Positions 45,027 through 55,288 of a stretch of DNA of 64,000 nucleotides are shown in pieces. Below the pieces are notes generated by a model. That model did no database searches. It was not told where the DNA came from and saw nothing but the letters and a program-made list of their open reading frames with translations. The number at the start of each line of letters is the position of its first letter. Position 1 is the stretch's first letter. Source of the DNA: Mercurialis annua (lineage: Eukaryota; Streptophyta; Magnoliopsida; Malpighiales; Euphorbiaceae); the NCBI RefSeq assembly GCF_937616625.2, contig NC_065571.1, forward strand, positions 51,135,651-51,199,650, written 5' to 3'. The translations under genes were made by a program, and so were the position numbers.

Positions 45027-48000
45027 ATGGCTGATGATCCTGTTTTGGACAGGGTAGATCCTCTGGGAACTACGGTTACCGACGCTAACTTGGTTGGTGG
45101 AGTCTCTGCCAGTGGTCGGACCTCTGTGATCACTGGCTTAACTCCTCCGGCGAATGCTCAGGTGGGAGGATCCAGGGCCTCCGGCAGTGGAGCTGGATTT
45201 GTGCCTTTATATGGGTTGGAAAACTATCCAAGGGCAAACCCTTTTGCTTCAGATGCAAGTCACACCCACTTATCAACCCCAGGAACCACCGTGCCTCAGA
45301 GTTTCCTCCATAATGCCTTATCTCCCACTCAACTCAACTTCCCGGTAGACGCTACACTGGTGGCTACGGGAACAGGAACAACTTCGGGGCAGGATATACC
45401 TCCGGCGGTCTTACAAGCTCAAGAATATTTAGAATACATGGCTCGCCAGCTGCACCAGGCCCAGCAGATGCACTTTGCAGTCATGTCCCAGTATTACCCA
45501 AGTTACAATCCCTCGGCCACCCTCGTGGTCCCTCCACCCCAAGCTGCTGAGTTTCAGGATGGTCGTCCTCCGAGAGAAGAAGGTCGGAGCGACCACCCAC
45601 GACCCAGACCTAGGGGTCCCACAGAGCATCAAGCACCAAGAGGCGAAGATCATCGTGACACTAATTTGCCGAGAGACGAAGGTCGGCATGACCGCCCTTT
45701 GCCGAGAGATGAAGGTCGGCATGATCGCCCTTTTCCGAGAGACGAAGGTCGGAATGATCCTCCTCCTCCTCGAAGGGAGGGGGTGCAAGACGAGAATCTA
45801 CCACCGGGGACACAGCGCGGAGACGCTGGTTTGGGGAGGGGAGACCCAGACCCGGAGGCAGATCCTCTGCGGACCGCGAGAGCAGGAGCTCCACCGGTCA
45901 GGAGAAACGGGGCAGAAAGTGTTCATAGCTCGGGTGCAGCGTCACAGCATCAGAAAACTTTGCATGACGAGGTTACTCGTCTGGTCCAGGCCGAGCTAGA
46001 TAGGCAAAAAGGGCACAAGGCAGAGTCCCGACCTTTTACTACCTGTGGCATTGCTAGCCCTTTGTCAAAGGCTATATGGGATGACCCATTTCCAGATAAG
46101 TTTAAATATCCGCCCATTGACAGATATAACGGTAAATCCGACCCGATGACTCATTTAAGTTGCTTTCAGGTTGCCATGGGAGTTCAAAGTGTCTCGGACG
46201 CCACAGTGTGCAAAGTTTTCCCCTCAACGTTGAGTGATGCGGCGCAAAAGTGGTACCAGAACCTCAAGGAGGGCTCTATTACTAGTTTCAGGGAGCTCGC
46301 TATGGCTTTCAAAACTCATTTTGCCCCGAGCATCGAACGAAAGAAAAGATCCAGTGATTTGAAGAAATGCTTTCAAAAGCAGAGAGAAAGTTTGAAAGCT
46401 TACATTGCTCGGTTCAATGCCGAGGCGATCATGATAGAAGATTTGAACGATGATACCGCCATCGATGCTATGAAAGATAACACCAGCATGCAAGTCTTCC
46501 GAGACAGCCTGATCACCAACCCGGTTGACACTTACACCGAGTTGATGGACAGGGCTTGGAATTATATCAATCTTGACGAGGAAAGGCAGAGGAAGTCTTA
46601 TGGGACGGCTAGCCCGGTTCCCAGTAAAACGCAGAATACTCAGGGATCTAACCGTAGCCAAGATCGGTACCGACCTCTGAACGAGACTTCGGGGTACAGA
46701 GGTAACAAGCCATTCAATGCTCAGACCAGTCCGCCAAGTACGGGGCCTGGTACTAAGCCAAGTTTCAGTATTGGAGGAGGAACGGAAGGATATGTGGATC
46801 GAGCGGGAGTACCGAGACAATACGTGCCACTTAACACACCAAGGGAGCAGATTCTATCCTGGATCAAGCACAACAACGAAGAGATTCGTTATCCACCAAG
46901 GCTAGTGAAAGATGGAGACCGATCCAAGTTCTGTGATTTTCATGATGGTTATGGCCACGAAACGGAGGAATGTGGACGTTTGCGAAGCGAGATAGACAAA
47001 TTAGTCTGCCAGGGGCGATTACAACATTTTGTTGTGGCCAAGGAGGGCCAAGACCGAGGAAATACGAGGGTCAACTCGGTCAGGTCGGAGCCCGGGGGGA
47101 GTAGGGAAGCCCAATCCCCATCGAAGAAAACACAAGTCACGGGAGTAATCAACACTATCTCAGGAGGAACCTCAGAATCCGAGTATGGTCGCAAACGCAG
47201 AAAGAAAAAGCAAAAGATGGTCATGTCGGTATCTACTGGGTCGCCATGGCCTAACATTGTTTTCGGGCCAGAGGATGCGAAAGGAGTAGATTTTCCTCAT
47301 GAAGACGCTTTGATAGTATCAGCCATCATTGGATCGAAATGGGTAAAACGATTGCTGGTGGACGATGGAAGCTCGGTTAACTTGTTGACTCTGTCAGTCT
47401 TTTTGACAATGGGAGGATCCAAGACTGACCTCAAGCCTGTGAACATTCCTCTCCTGGGGCTGGGGGGAGCTCCGGTCACCCCAGAGGGCATGGTCGAGCT
47501 AGACTTAGAGCTCGGCATCGAAATACCTCAGGAGGACGGAACAGAGGGAATCCTGGCGGAACCAACACGGAAGGTACGTTCACTGTTCATGATAGTTGAC
47601 ATGCCTCTTGCTTATAATGGTATTCTTGGTAGACCTATGTTGTATAGCACAGGTGCAGTGACTAGTATTCGTTACTTGATGATGAAAATCCCAGTGGAAA
47701 ACGAGGTCATAACTATCAGGGGAAACCAAACCCTATCTAGGCAATGTTACATGGCCACTATGGGCAGCACGGTGGAAACCATGAACATCGATACACCAGA
47801 GCTGCTCATCAGAGAGAAAAAAGCGCAGAAACCCCGAGAAAACTTAGAAACGATTGAACTTACAGAGGGATCCGAGATGTATGTAAAGCTGGGGGTAGAT
47901 TGGCCAGACGAGCACCGGGAAGCTATCGTAGCTCGAATAAAACAGTATGTGGAAGAGTTTACCAACAAGCCAGAGGATATTGGGGGGGTAGACCCTAAGA

Positions 48001-49427
48001 TCATCTCGCACAAGTTAAACGTGGATGCGAAATGCAAGCCTGTCAAGCAAAAGAAAAGAACTTTCTCTCTAGAGAAACAGATTGCTATCCGAGATGAAGT
48101 GGAGAAGCTCTTGAAAGCCGGGTTCATCAGGAAAGTAGACTACCCTGAATGGCTGGCTAATGTAGTCTTGATCAAGAAGTCCAACGGTAGATGGAGGCTT
48201 TGTATAGATTTCACTAATCTAAACAATGCCTGCCCAAAGGACAGTTTTCCTCTGCCAAACATTGACCAACTGGTGGACGCGACGTGCGGATTTGCGGTCT
48301 ATGCATTTTTAGATGCTTCTCAGGGATATCACCAGATCCCGATGAGTAAAGATGACGAAGAAAAAACAGCTTTCACAACGGATCTGGGGACCTATTGCTA
48401 CAAGAAGATGCCTTTTGGTTTGAAAAATGCTGGGGCAACTTATCAAAGACTCATGAATCATGTTTTTAAAGATCAACTGGGCAAAAATGTCGAGGTTTAT
48501 GTGGATGACATAGTCGTGAAATCTAAAGGGATCGAGGAACATGCAGAAGATCTGGCAGAAACTTTTGAAAAGCTGAAAGGTTTTAACCTTAAGCTGAACC
48601 CGGAAAAGTGCGTTTTCGCAGTACGCTCGGGGAAATTTCTAGGGCATCTCATCTCGGAGAAAGGCATTGAGGCGAACCCGGAGAAAATCGAGGCAGTAAT
48701 GAGCATGAAAGCACCCAGCTCGGTGAAGGCAGTACAAAAGTTGAATGGAATAATAACGGCGTTGGGAAGATTCATGAGTTGTTCGGCCAAACGATGTTTG
48801 CCATTTTTCAAAATCCTGAAGAATACAAAGAATTTCAAGTGGACAGAGGAGTGTAACACAGCTTTTGAAGAGCTGAAAGTTTACCTCAGCACACCCCCGG
48901 TGCTAGGTAGACCTGAGCCTGGGGAAATCTTGTACTTGTATCTCTCGGTGAATGACGAGACAGCAGCGGCAGTCCTGGTGAAGGAGGATAAGGGTCTGCA
49001 AACCCCAGTTTACTATGTCAGCAGGGTCTTGAAAGGCCCGGAGGTCAGATACCCAAAAATCGAGAAATTTGCTTTGGCATTGAAGGTGGCGGCGGAAAAG
49101 CTAAGGAGATATTTCGAGGCTCACATCATTGTAGTACGTACGAACCAACCTCTGAGAAAGGCGCTGCAGAGGCCAGAGATGTCGGGACGGCTGGTCAGCT
49201 GGTCGGTCCAGCTGGGAGGATATGACATCCGGTATGAACCAAGACCGGCTCTGAAAGCACAAGTATTGGCAGATTTCATAGCTGAGACCACTGCAAGCGA
49301 CCAACCTGAAGAACCTGATGAACAACTTCTACGGTGGGTCTTAGAAGTCGACGGGGCATCAAATCCGGGATTTCTTCTGGAGGCAAATTGTGTGTCGTTT
49401 CGGTATACCCAGAGCGTTGGTAACTGA
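45027..49427 (+). CDS. Gag-Pol polyprotein of the gypsy element, 1,466 codons, truncated by internal deletion
   Basis: The start MADDPVLDRVDPLG lies 72 bp after the primer-binding site. In order: a low-complexity Arg/Asp/Pro region with three 33-bp repeats (PRDEGRHDRP, codons about 213-246); the gag core (about 358-510; KFKYPPIDRYNG, AAQKWYQNL, SFRELAMAFKTHF); a knuckle-like CDFHDGYGHETEEC (about 635); an aspartic protease site LLVDDGSSVNLL (about 776); reverse transcriptase (about 1014-1200; FLDASQGYHQIPM and YVDDIVVKS); RNase H (about 1298-1378). It then reaches WVLEVDGASNPG, normally the start of a second RNase H. There (49365-49372) the sequence jumps into integrase in another frame, and this frame stops at 49427. 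Not functional as a complete Pol. Confidence 0.93.
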   Translation: MADDPVLDRVDPLGTTVTDANLVGGVSASGRTSVITGLTPPANAQVGGSRASGSGAGFVPLYGLENYPRANPFASDASHTHLSTPGTTVPQSFLHNALSPTQLNFPVDATLVATGTGTTSGQDIPPAVLQAQEYLEYMARQLHQAQQMHFAVMSQYYPSYNPSATLVVPPPQAAEFQDGRPPREEGRSDHPRPRPRGPTEHQAPRGEDHRDTNLPRDEGRHDRPLPRDEGRHDRPFPRDEGRNDPPPPRREGVQDENLPPGTQRGDAGLGRGDPDPEADPLRTARAGAPPVRRNGAESVHSSGAASQHQKTLHDEVTRLVQAELDRQKGHKAESRPFTTCGIASPLSKAIWDDPFPDKFKYPPIDRYNGKSDPMTHLSCFQVAMGVQSVSDATVCKVFPSTLSDAAQKWYQNLKEGSITSFRELAMAFKTHFAPSIERKKRSSDLKKCFQKQRESLKAYIARFNAEAIMIEDLNDDTAIDAMKDNTSMQVFRDSLITNPVDTYTELMDRAWNYINLDEERQRKSYGTASPVPSKTQNTQGSNRSQDRYRPLNETSGYRGNKPFNAQTSPPSTGPGTKPSFSIGGGTEGYVDRAGVPRQYVPLNTPREQILSWIKHNNEEIRYPPRLVKDGDRSKFCDFHDGYGHETEECGRLRSEIDKLVCQGRLQHFVVAKEGQDRGNTRVNSVRSEPGGSREAQSPSKKTQVTGVINTISGGTSESEYGRKRRKKKQKMVMSVSTGSPWPNIVFGPEDAKGVDFPHEDALIVSAIIGSKWVKRLLVDDGSSVNLLTLSVFLTMGGSKTDLKPVNIPLLGLGGAPVTPEGMVELDLELGIEIPQEDGTEGILAEPTRKVRSLFMIVDMPLAYNGILGRPMLYSTGAVTSIRYLMMKIPVENEVITIRGNQTLSRQCYMATMGSTVETMNIDTPELLIREKKAQKPRENLETIELTEGSEMYVKLGVDWPDEHREAIVARIKQYVEEFTNKPEDIGGVDPKIISHKLNVDAKCKPVKQKKRTFSLEKQIAIRDEVEKLLKAGFIRKVDYPEWLANVVLIKKSNGRWRLCIDFTNLNNACPKDSFPLPNIDQLVDATCGFAVYAFLDASQGYHQIPMSKDDEEKTAFTTDLGTYCYKKMPFGLKNAGATYQRLMNHVFKDQLGKNVEVYVDDIVVKSKGIEEHAEDLAETFEKLKGFNLKLNPEKCVFAVRSGKFLGHLISEKGIEANPEKIEAVMSMKAPSSVKAVQKLNGIITALGRFMSCSAKRCLPFFKILKNTKNFKWTEECNTAFEELKVYLSTPPVLGRPEPGEILYLYLSVNDETAAAVLVKEDKGLQTPVYYVSRVLKGPEVRYPKIEKFALALKVAAEKLRRYFEAHIIVVRTNQPLRKALQRPEMSGRLVSWSVQLGGYDIRYEPRPALKAQVLADFIAETTASDQPEEPDEQLLRWVLEVDGASNPGFLLEANCVSFRYTQSVGN
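45666..45764 (+). repeat. Three tandem 33-bp units in gag
   Basis: CCGAGAGACGAAGGTCGG followed by CATGACCGCCCTTTG-type sequence, three times. In the gag frame each encodes about 11 residues (PRDEGRHDRPF). The shadow frames on both strands around here result from this repeat. Confidence 0.8.
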
Positions 49428-50082
49428 TAACGGAAAGCAGTTCAACTGCCGAGCCTTCAAGGAATTTTGCAACGACTTGCACATTGACCTGCGCTTCACG
49501 TCAGTAGTTCACCCGCAGAGCAATGGGATGACTGAAGTAACCAACCGGACGATCCTAAAAGGGCTCAAGGCCAGGCTAGGGGAGTTCGATAGACAGTGGC
49601 TGGAAGAGCTACCGAAGGTCATATGGGCTTACAGAACCACGCCAAGGGCAGGCACAGGAGACACCCCGTTTTCTCTAACATATGGGTGCGAGGCAATGAT
49701 ACCGGTGGAAATCGGGATGCCAACTCTAAGGGTCCAGTTCTTCGATGAGGCTAAGAACGAGGAAGAACAGAAATTGTGCTTAGACCTGCTGGAAGAGCGA
49801 AGAGAACAGGCAGCGCTAAGAATCGAGGCATACAAGCAAAGAATGGCTAAGTATCATAACAAGAGAGTTAAACCCTTGAGTTTCCAAGTCGGCGATCTGG
49901 TCCTACGACGGGCAGACATTGCTAAGGGAAATGCTGGAGTAGGAAAGCTCGAACCTAACTGGGAAGGCCCCTATCGAGTCACTGAGGTCGGACGAGCAGG
50001 AGCTTATAAAATAGCACACATGTCGGGCAGAGTGCTCCCGAGAACTTGGAACTCCCAGGTTCTTCGGAAATACTATCAGTAG
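49372..50082 (+). pseudogene. Integrase C-terminal two thirds, frameshifted after a deletion
   Basis: Read from 49372 in the +1 frame relative to gag-pol: FFWRQIVCRFGIPRALVTDN (second catalytic Asp in TDNG), then VHPQSNGMTEVTNRT with the catalytic Glu, then WAYRTTPRAGTGDTPFSLTY and a C-terminal GPYRVTEV chromo-like end, stopping at 50082. The zinc-binding HHCC part, the first catalytic Asp and nearly all of the second RNase H are absent. The frame would need its own start or recoding to be translated. A deletion of several hundred bases at 49365-49372 explains both the loss and the frameshift. Confidence 0.9.
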
Positions 50083-50121
50083 TTACTTGTTTTCATTTTC
50101 GAGGTACCTAGGGGTTTTTTC

Positions 50122-50163
50122 ACTTATGTTTGAGTTAGGCTTTTGTAAAACTCAAACATAAGT
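50122..50163 (+). terminator. 15-bp perfect hairpin after integrase, before AATGAATAAA
   Basis: ACTTATGTTTGAGTT (50122-50136) pairs exactly with AACTCAAACATAAGT (50149-50163). An AATGAATAAAAAAG signal follows at 50174. It could mark the 3' end of a subgenomic transcript or be a structural element; the role is unknown. Confidence 0.5.
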
Positions 50164-50239
50164 TTTTCCCCTCAATGAATAAAAAAGATTAAAAAGAATT
50201 CATGTCTTTTCCAAAACCCGAGCACTCTACTCGGTAAAA

Positions 50240-50490
50240 AATCCACGGGCTATGTGCCATCCACGGGCTATGTGCCACCAGCGGGCTATGTGCCACCAGC
50301 GGGCTATGTGCCACCAGCGGGCTATGTGCCACCAGCGGGCTATGTGCCACCAGCGGGCTATGTGCCACCAGCGGGCTATGTGCCATCTACGGGCTATGCG
50401 CCACCAGCGGGCTATGAGCCATCTACGGGCTATGTGCCATCTACGGGCTATGTGCCACCAACGGGCTATACGCCGCCAGCGGGCTAGATG
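50240..50490 (+). repeat. 18-bp minisatellite, about 14 units, inside the gypsy element
   Basis: The unit is CACCAGCGGGCTATGTGC with variants (CATCTACGGG). The six central units are essentially identical and the edges diverge. Because 18 is a multiple of three, several frames on both strands stay open (for example VPPAGY repeats), so these frames are not evidence of coding. Confidence 0.93.
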
Positions 50491-51050
50491 CCACCTACGT
50501 ACTACGAGCAATTCTCGACCCCGAGCAACAACAACTCCGGGTCATCCCAAGACAACAGGCTGTCCACCCCGAGACAATAGATCAAAACTTGTTCAAGCTT
50601 GACCCATGAACAACCAAGAACTTATCCTAGCATTTTTTATTCCAAGTCTAAGTCAAGAGCCCATGTATAAAAACAACATAGAAACTAGAAAATTGGTACT
50701 ACTGTAACCAGCTTGGAAACTAAGCTAAGTTAGCCATGAAAAACTTCATTCAGAAAGATAACAGGCAAACCGGCAGGTAAAAAACAAGATATATATACTA
50801 AGGCCAAAGTGACCAAACTTTGCAAAAATATTCAAAGTATAACAAAGGAGCTCGGAGCTCAACATTACAAAATAATGGAAAACTTCACTCAGAAAAAACA
50901 ACACCAATGTTCACAGGAAACATTCATTCAGGAAAGCACATATAAAGAAGATATCCAAATCTTATAAAAAGAGCTCGAGGCTCAATATTCAAAAAAAAAA
51001 AAGAAAACACTGTTCCAAAAATATATACAAGGCAAGAAAAATGATAAAGA
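50491..51050. other. Non-coding spacer of the gypsy element
   Basis: Between the minisatellite and the end of the antisense gene. Contains purine-rich GGAGCTCGGAGCTC motifs twice (about 50846 and 50968) and an A-run. No gene seen. Confidence 0.5.
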
Positions 51051-51054
51051 CTAT

Positions 51055-53406
51055 CTAAGAAGGGTTGGAGCCCGGATCTTGGCCATCAACCAAATAGTCT
51101 TCAACCTCGGCAGGACCATCATAATCCTTGGGAAGCTCCTTTGCTCGACGTCCCAACTCCTCGACATCCAGCACAAAGTCGGACACGTCGAGGTCGGCTC
51201 CGAAACGTCCACGGACATACTCGCCCACCTGAACTTCGCTCACATATAAAATCCGGCGGAAGTCTTCGTAGATCTTCTCTTCCCGACCTATGACGTCTTT
51301 AACTTGGGCCTCAGCCTCTTCCGCCCGCTTCGTGACCTCGGCGATCTTTTTCTTCTGATCAGACACAGTCTCCCGAAGACCCTTCGAAGCCAGCTCATTC
51401 CGGGTAGTCAGGTCTGCCAGCTGCTTCGAAAAATCCTCACGAGCCGAGGTTTTCTCATTTTCAAGTTGGGCCACCTCGGCTCGGAGCTTCTCCAACACAC
51501 CGAGGTCCTCAGCCCGGCGATCCTCAGAGCTCTTCAGTTGAGACTCCAAGGTCGCAACCAGAGCAGCCCCCTCAGAGGCCTTCTTTTCCGCCTCGGTCGC
51601 TCGTCTTCCGGCCTCCCGGGTTTTCCTCTGCTCAGTCAGTAGAAGATTTTTGGCCAAGGTAAAATCAACCTCCATCCGGCTCTGGTTTTGATCTGCCATA
51701 TACGACATCTGGGAAGCCTGAGAAAAGAGAGGGAAAGCATCCCGAATCAGAAAAAAAAAAAAAAAAACACACATAAAACATGATAAACACAAATGAAAAA
51801 CGCAAGGCATTTACATGGAGGCAGAAGGACGAAATCACCGCCCATAAATTCTCAGGTTTAAACGTTTTGTAATGCTCCTTGTCGGCGGGCATTGTTGTGA
51901 CCCGAGCAACATCTCCAGCAATGGCCAGCTCATTCAAGGTTGCAGGCAAACCATCGTTGTGCCTGCTAACCCACTCGGCGAAGCTCGCGCGAGTAATGGT
52001 CTGAGGACCAGGAGCAGTAGTGCTCGACCCCGAAGAAATCTCGGGATGGTCCGGCGCCCGGTTTGCAGGAGCCCGAGAACTCTGGCCAGCAGCCGCAGGA
52101 GCTGCTCCTTCTGGACCAGCCTTATCCCGACCTGGGCCATCCACCGTCTCGGTGGAGTCTAAGTTGACGAACGGAATGTTCCCAACAGGTTCGGCACCCG
52201 CTGGCACCTCGATTCCCTCCGGCAAACGAACCCGGAGAGGAACAGCGTCCATACCCTGCAAGGGTTCTTCAGGAACGCCCTTAGCAGCAGGCGCCTCGGC
52301 AGCAGGAGACTTGGGAACCTCGGCAGCCTTGGGGAGAGGAGGAGGTGCCGGTGTAACATTTCGGCTCGCCGGCCTCTTGCGTTTCTTCCCAGCAAGCTTT
52401 CCTAAATCGAGGCTCTCCACTGCAAAAACACAAAAATCCCAAATTTAAAACAGGAACAAAAACAAACAACACACAAACAACAAAAAGTAGCAAACACAAA
52501 CACGACGAGGACAAAAACAAACCCCCAGCACCGGGCACTGAATTCTTCCAGTAGTCGAAAGCAAGCTTCGGGCACAAGTCATCAGCTTGTGCTTTTTTCC
52601 CCGGAGGGGCATCATCCCGAAGGATCACAATGTCGTTATCTTCTAGAGGTCCCGGGATGTGGAACCACTTCTCCGGCTTGTAGCATTTGATCACCCACGA
52701 GGTGACCATCCCATCAAAGGCCGAAGGATGGGTAATTTGGAAATAATCTTCTTTGAAATCCCGGAGTGAATCAATCACTCCGGAGATCAACCCCCCGGGA
52801 ACCGCTTTTCTTTCACTCCGGAACCGCAGGTACGCGAAGTGGTTCCGGTCCTTCAGAGACATGAGGTATAAACAGCAGAATAACCTCATGCTGGGAACCA
52901 CCCCGGTCTTCTCGCAGAGCTTCAAGAAGCAAGAGAAGTGTCGGAACCCCATTAGGGTGAATCTGAGACAGGGGAACCTCGAAGTACCGGCTCAGCTGCT
53001 TGTAGTCCTCGCGCAGGGGAAACCGGATCCCAGACTGTAAATGCTCCAGGGTCAGCATGATGGTGTTCGCAGGAGGCACGTCGTTCAGCTTTTGCCCCTC
53101 GGGCACCAAAGACAGCTCGTATTCGACAGGAATACCGAACGTTTCCCGTACTGCTCTCAGATAACCCCGGGTGCACCGGGAGGCCTTGATATCACGATCA
53201 TCATTTTTCTCGCTGGCCTCGGGAGCTTGTCTCTTCTTTTTCCCTTTCTCGACCGGTAAAGGTTGAGAGGTCCCGGTCTCTTCCACATCCGGGGTGTTAC
53301 CTCGGAGAGGGCGAACGACTACGAACTCCGTAGACGGCTCGTCTGTGCCCACACCGTGATCATCATAACCCCTCCCTTCCTCATGATCTAAGGTTTCACC
53401 CGACAT
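51055..53406 (-). CDS. Antisense three-exon gene of the gypsy element, 'putative gypsy type transposon' domain protein
   Basis: Exons 53406-52523, 52419-51815 and 51717-51055, with GT-AG introns. The protein would be about 716 residues. It starts MSGETLDHEEGRGYDD and has a basic KGKKKRQ. A domain like Pfam PF04195 follows (RETFGIPVEYELSLVPEG, LEHLQSGIRFPLREDYKQLS, then HPNG, FLKLCEKTGVVPS). Next come an Ala/Pro-rich linker (KKRKRPASR) and a long C-terminal coiled coil (ESQLKSSEDRRAEDLG, KLRAEVAQLENEKTSARED). The reading frame breaks at a GGGG run (52947-52950), and exon phases close only if one base there is discounted; so this copy carries a 1-bp frameshift or a sequencing error. Such antisense genes are known in Tat-lineage elements; their role is unclear. 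Confidence 0.8.
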
Positions 53407-53449
53407 ACCTATAGACACAGAAACCAGCTCGGATGAGACAAGTTTCAAA

Positions 53450-54507
53450 TAGAAAAACTAGATAAACTTATTGCAGAATCGAAATTATGGATCAAAGATA
53501 GAGTTCCTAAGGGGTGAAACCATCAGAACATGAAGAACATCACGATGAATTTCCAGAATTTCTGGAAACTCATCGCTCAAAGCAAAACATAAACTCAAAC
53601 ACAACAAGGCATTTCAATTTCTGGAAATCAACAACAAAAGATCTAGCAAGTCACAATACTAAAATACATAAAACAAGGCAAACACGAACAAGTTTCATCC
53701 ATTTTTGAAAATCAACAGACCACAAAACGCAATGGGAGTTCTTTCTCTCTATGATTCAGAAATCCAAAATCAAAATTACAAAGGCAGAAATCAGAAATCA
53801 AACACACAACCAGAGGCCTATCACTAAGAACACAGAAATTCAAACACGTATTCAAAACTAAAGGAAACAAAGAACTAAAACAAAAACTCAGAAATACTCA
53901 CTTGTATATAGCACAGATGATCCTTGGAGAAAACAACAGAGCACAGTAAATCCTTCGCAAGAAAAAACAAGCACAGCAGCGAACAACTTCAATTGACAGA
54001 ACCAGCAAAATCTCCCCAACGATGCGAAGAACAAACCAAAAGGTTTTTAAACTCAGAGAAACAGAGAAACTCAGAAGGCGATGAACTGAGAAATTGTAAG
54101 TTTTTAATTGTCCAACTCAGAGAAACAGAGAAATGAAAAGTTTCTAAATGTTTGAAAAATGAAATTTATACCTGAAAAGAGAGGGAAACTGAAAGGACAC
54201 GCCTTTAATTTTTCTCTCTCTTTCCACTCATAACGTCTCCTAGAAAATTGCACTAGCAATAACTGTTAAACACGTGGCTGAGACGTGCGCTGAAGCACAA
54301 CCGCCATTTAAGATACCCACCCAAACAGCTGTCATGCACACCAACTCGAAAGGACAGGTCTTGTCACATAGCCATATCAGCTCACCCATCTTCCTGACAA
54401 GCGGCTCGGTGTCAGAGATCACCCAAAAACAAAGTAAGTACACCCAGAATCACGTGACCTAATAACTCGGATAAAACTACCATCTCGGACATAAATATCC
54501 GACACAC
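53450..54507. other. 5' region of the antisense gene and non-coding internal sequence
   Basis: A-rich sequence with repeated CAGAGAAACAGAGAAA motifs. The ATG at 53406 is preceded on the minus strand by GTCTATAG, which could be an acceptor, so a leader intron is likely. A TATAAAT at 54164-54170 (minus strand) could be its promoter. The small frames here have no family features. Confidence 0.45.
54164..54170 (-). promoter_or_regulatory. Candidate TATA box of the antisense gene
   Basis: GGTATAAATTTC on the minus strand, about 0.75 kb upstream of the antisense ATG and 350 bp inside the 3' LTR. Confidence 0.35.
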
Positions 54508-54517
54508 TGGGGGGGGA
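54508..54517 (+). other. Polypurine tract
   Basis: GGGGGGGGA just upstream of CTAG and the 3' LTR start, the expected plus-strand primer site. Confidence 0.8.
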
Positions 54518-54521
54518 CTAG

Positions 54522-55283
54522 TGATAACGTAGCACATCTAGTAGGGGCGAAGCAACCTCGCCAGGAACGAACATCGCTAAGTCAAGCATTTCACCGACCT
54601 GGTAACAATGTCCGACCTTCTTGAAACCATAGAACGCATGACTTGGGGGGTCACCGGATCGATGGGAATTCAAACATCATCCGAGACAATCATGCCTGAT
54701 AAGGTCGGACCAAGAATCTTACCCGAGCTCTGAAGTATGTCCAAGTCAGACCTAAGCCAAGCTCCGAGCTCCTGAGCCCGAAAGCCCGAAGGCCATCTGG
54801 CCCGAGCTCTGAGCTGCTCTCAAGTACAGGAACCATGATAACTTGACTCCCAAGTTATCCGGGCTCCGAGGTCCTGCCCAAGAGCGCTCACTCGTGTACC
54901 AGATCCTGGGACCACAGAAGATCTTCTGACAGGTACGTGAGGAATGTTCCCTCTGACACACCTAACAACCCGTGCCACCCACAGGGATATTCTACCACGT
55001 CAGCATAACTGATTCCTGGGACCACTGGGCTCACAGCCTGCCAGCAAGGCAGGTTTGTCCTTAAACCCTAACTATAAATAGAGGGTTTAAGGACAAACCC
55101 TAGGTAATTTTCTTTTTCTCTACTGAAAACACACTCTTTTCTCTTCTTCTTCTTCCTCTACTTCAAAACCTTACTTGAGCGTCGGAGTGAACGTCCGGTG
55201 ACCCCCACCGGAGTTCCTTCTGACCTCTGTTTGCTTGTAGTGTGCAGGTCGGTAAAGCTCGGATTTAGTTTGGTGATTCATCA
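54522..55283 (+). repeat. 3' LTR, 762 bp
   Basis: Same length as the 5' LTR, 757 of 762 positions identical. The TATA hairpin is repeated intact at 55052-55099. The following five bases, CCTAC, are the target duplication. Confidence 0.97.
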
Positions 55284-55288
55284 CCTAC

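Larger units (their letters stand above)
44176..55283 (+). mobile_element. Ty3/gypsy LTR retrotransposon, Tat-like lineage, 11,108 bp
   Basis: It is bounded by two 762-bp LTRs (TG...CA ends) and a perfect 5-bp target duplication CCTAC (44171-44175 and 55284-55288). In order: primer-binding site, gag-pol frame, integrase fragment, minisatellite, antisense three-exon gene, polypurine tract. The antisense gene with a 'putative gypsy type transposon' domain and the second RNase H start after pol place it in the Tat/Ogre-related lineage; this is inference from domain order. The LTRs differ at 5 of 762 positions, all transitions, so insertion was recent. Pol is internally deleted, so this copy cannot be autonomous. 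Confidence 0.95.

Noticed and set aside
44852..45034. Short frames in the LTR and leader
   Set aside because: They lie in the LTR and primer-binding region, and the same frames recur in the 3' LTR.
45429..45999. Extra frames on both strands inside gag
   Set aside because: They are shadows of the gag frame produced by the 33-bp repeats and high GC content.
50227..50511. CRISPR-like array
   Set aside because: The repeats are directly adjacent 18-bp units with no unique spacers, and the DNA is plant nuclear.
50189..50602. Repeat proteins (PPAGYV, MCHQRA, RWHIA types) on both strands
   Set aside because: An 18-bp repeat keeps every stop-free frame open; no start context, domain or transcript evidence was seen.
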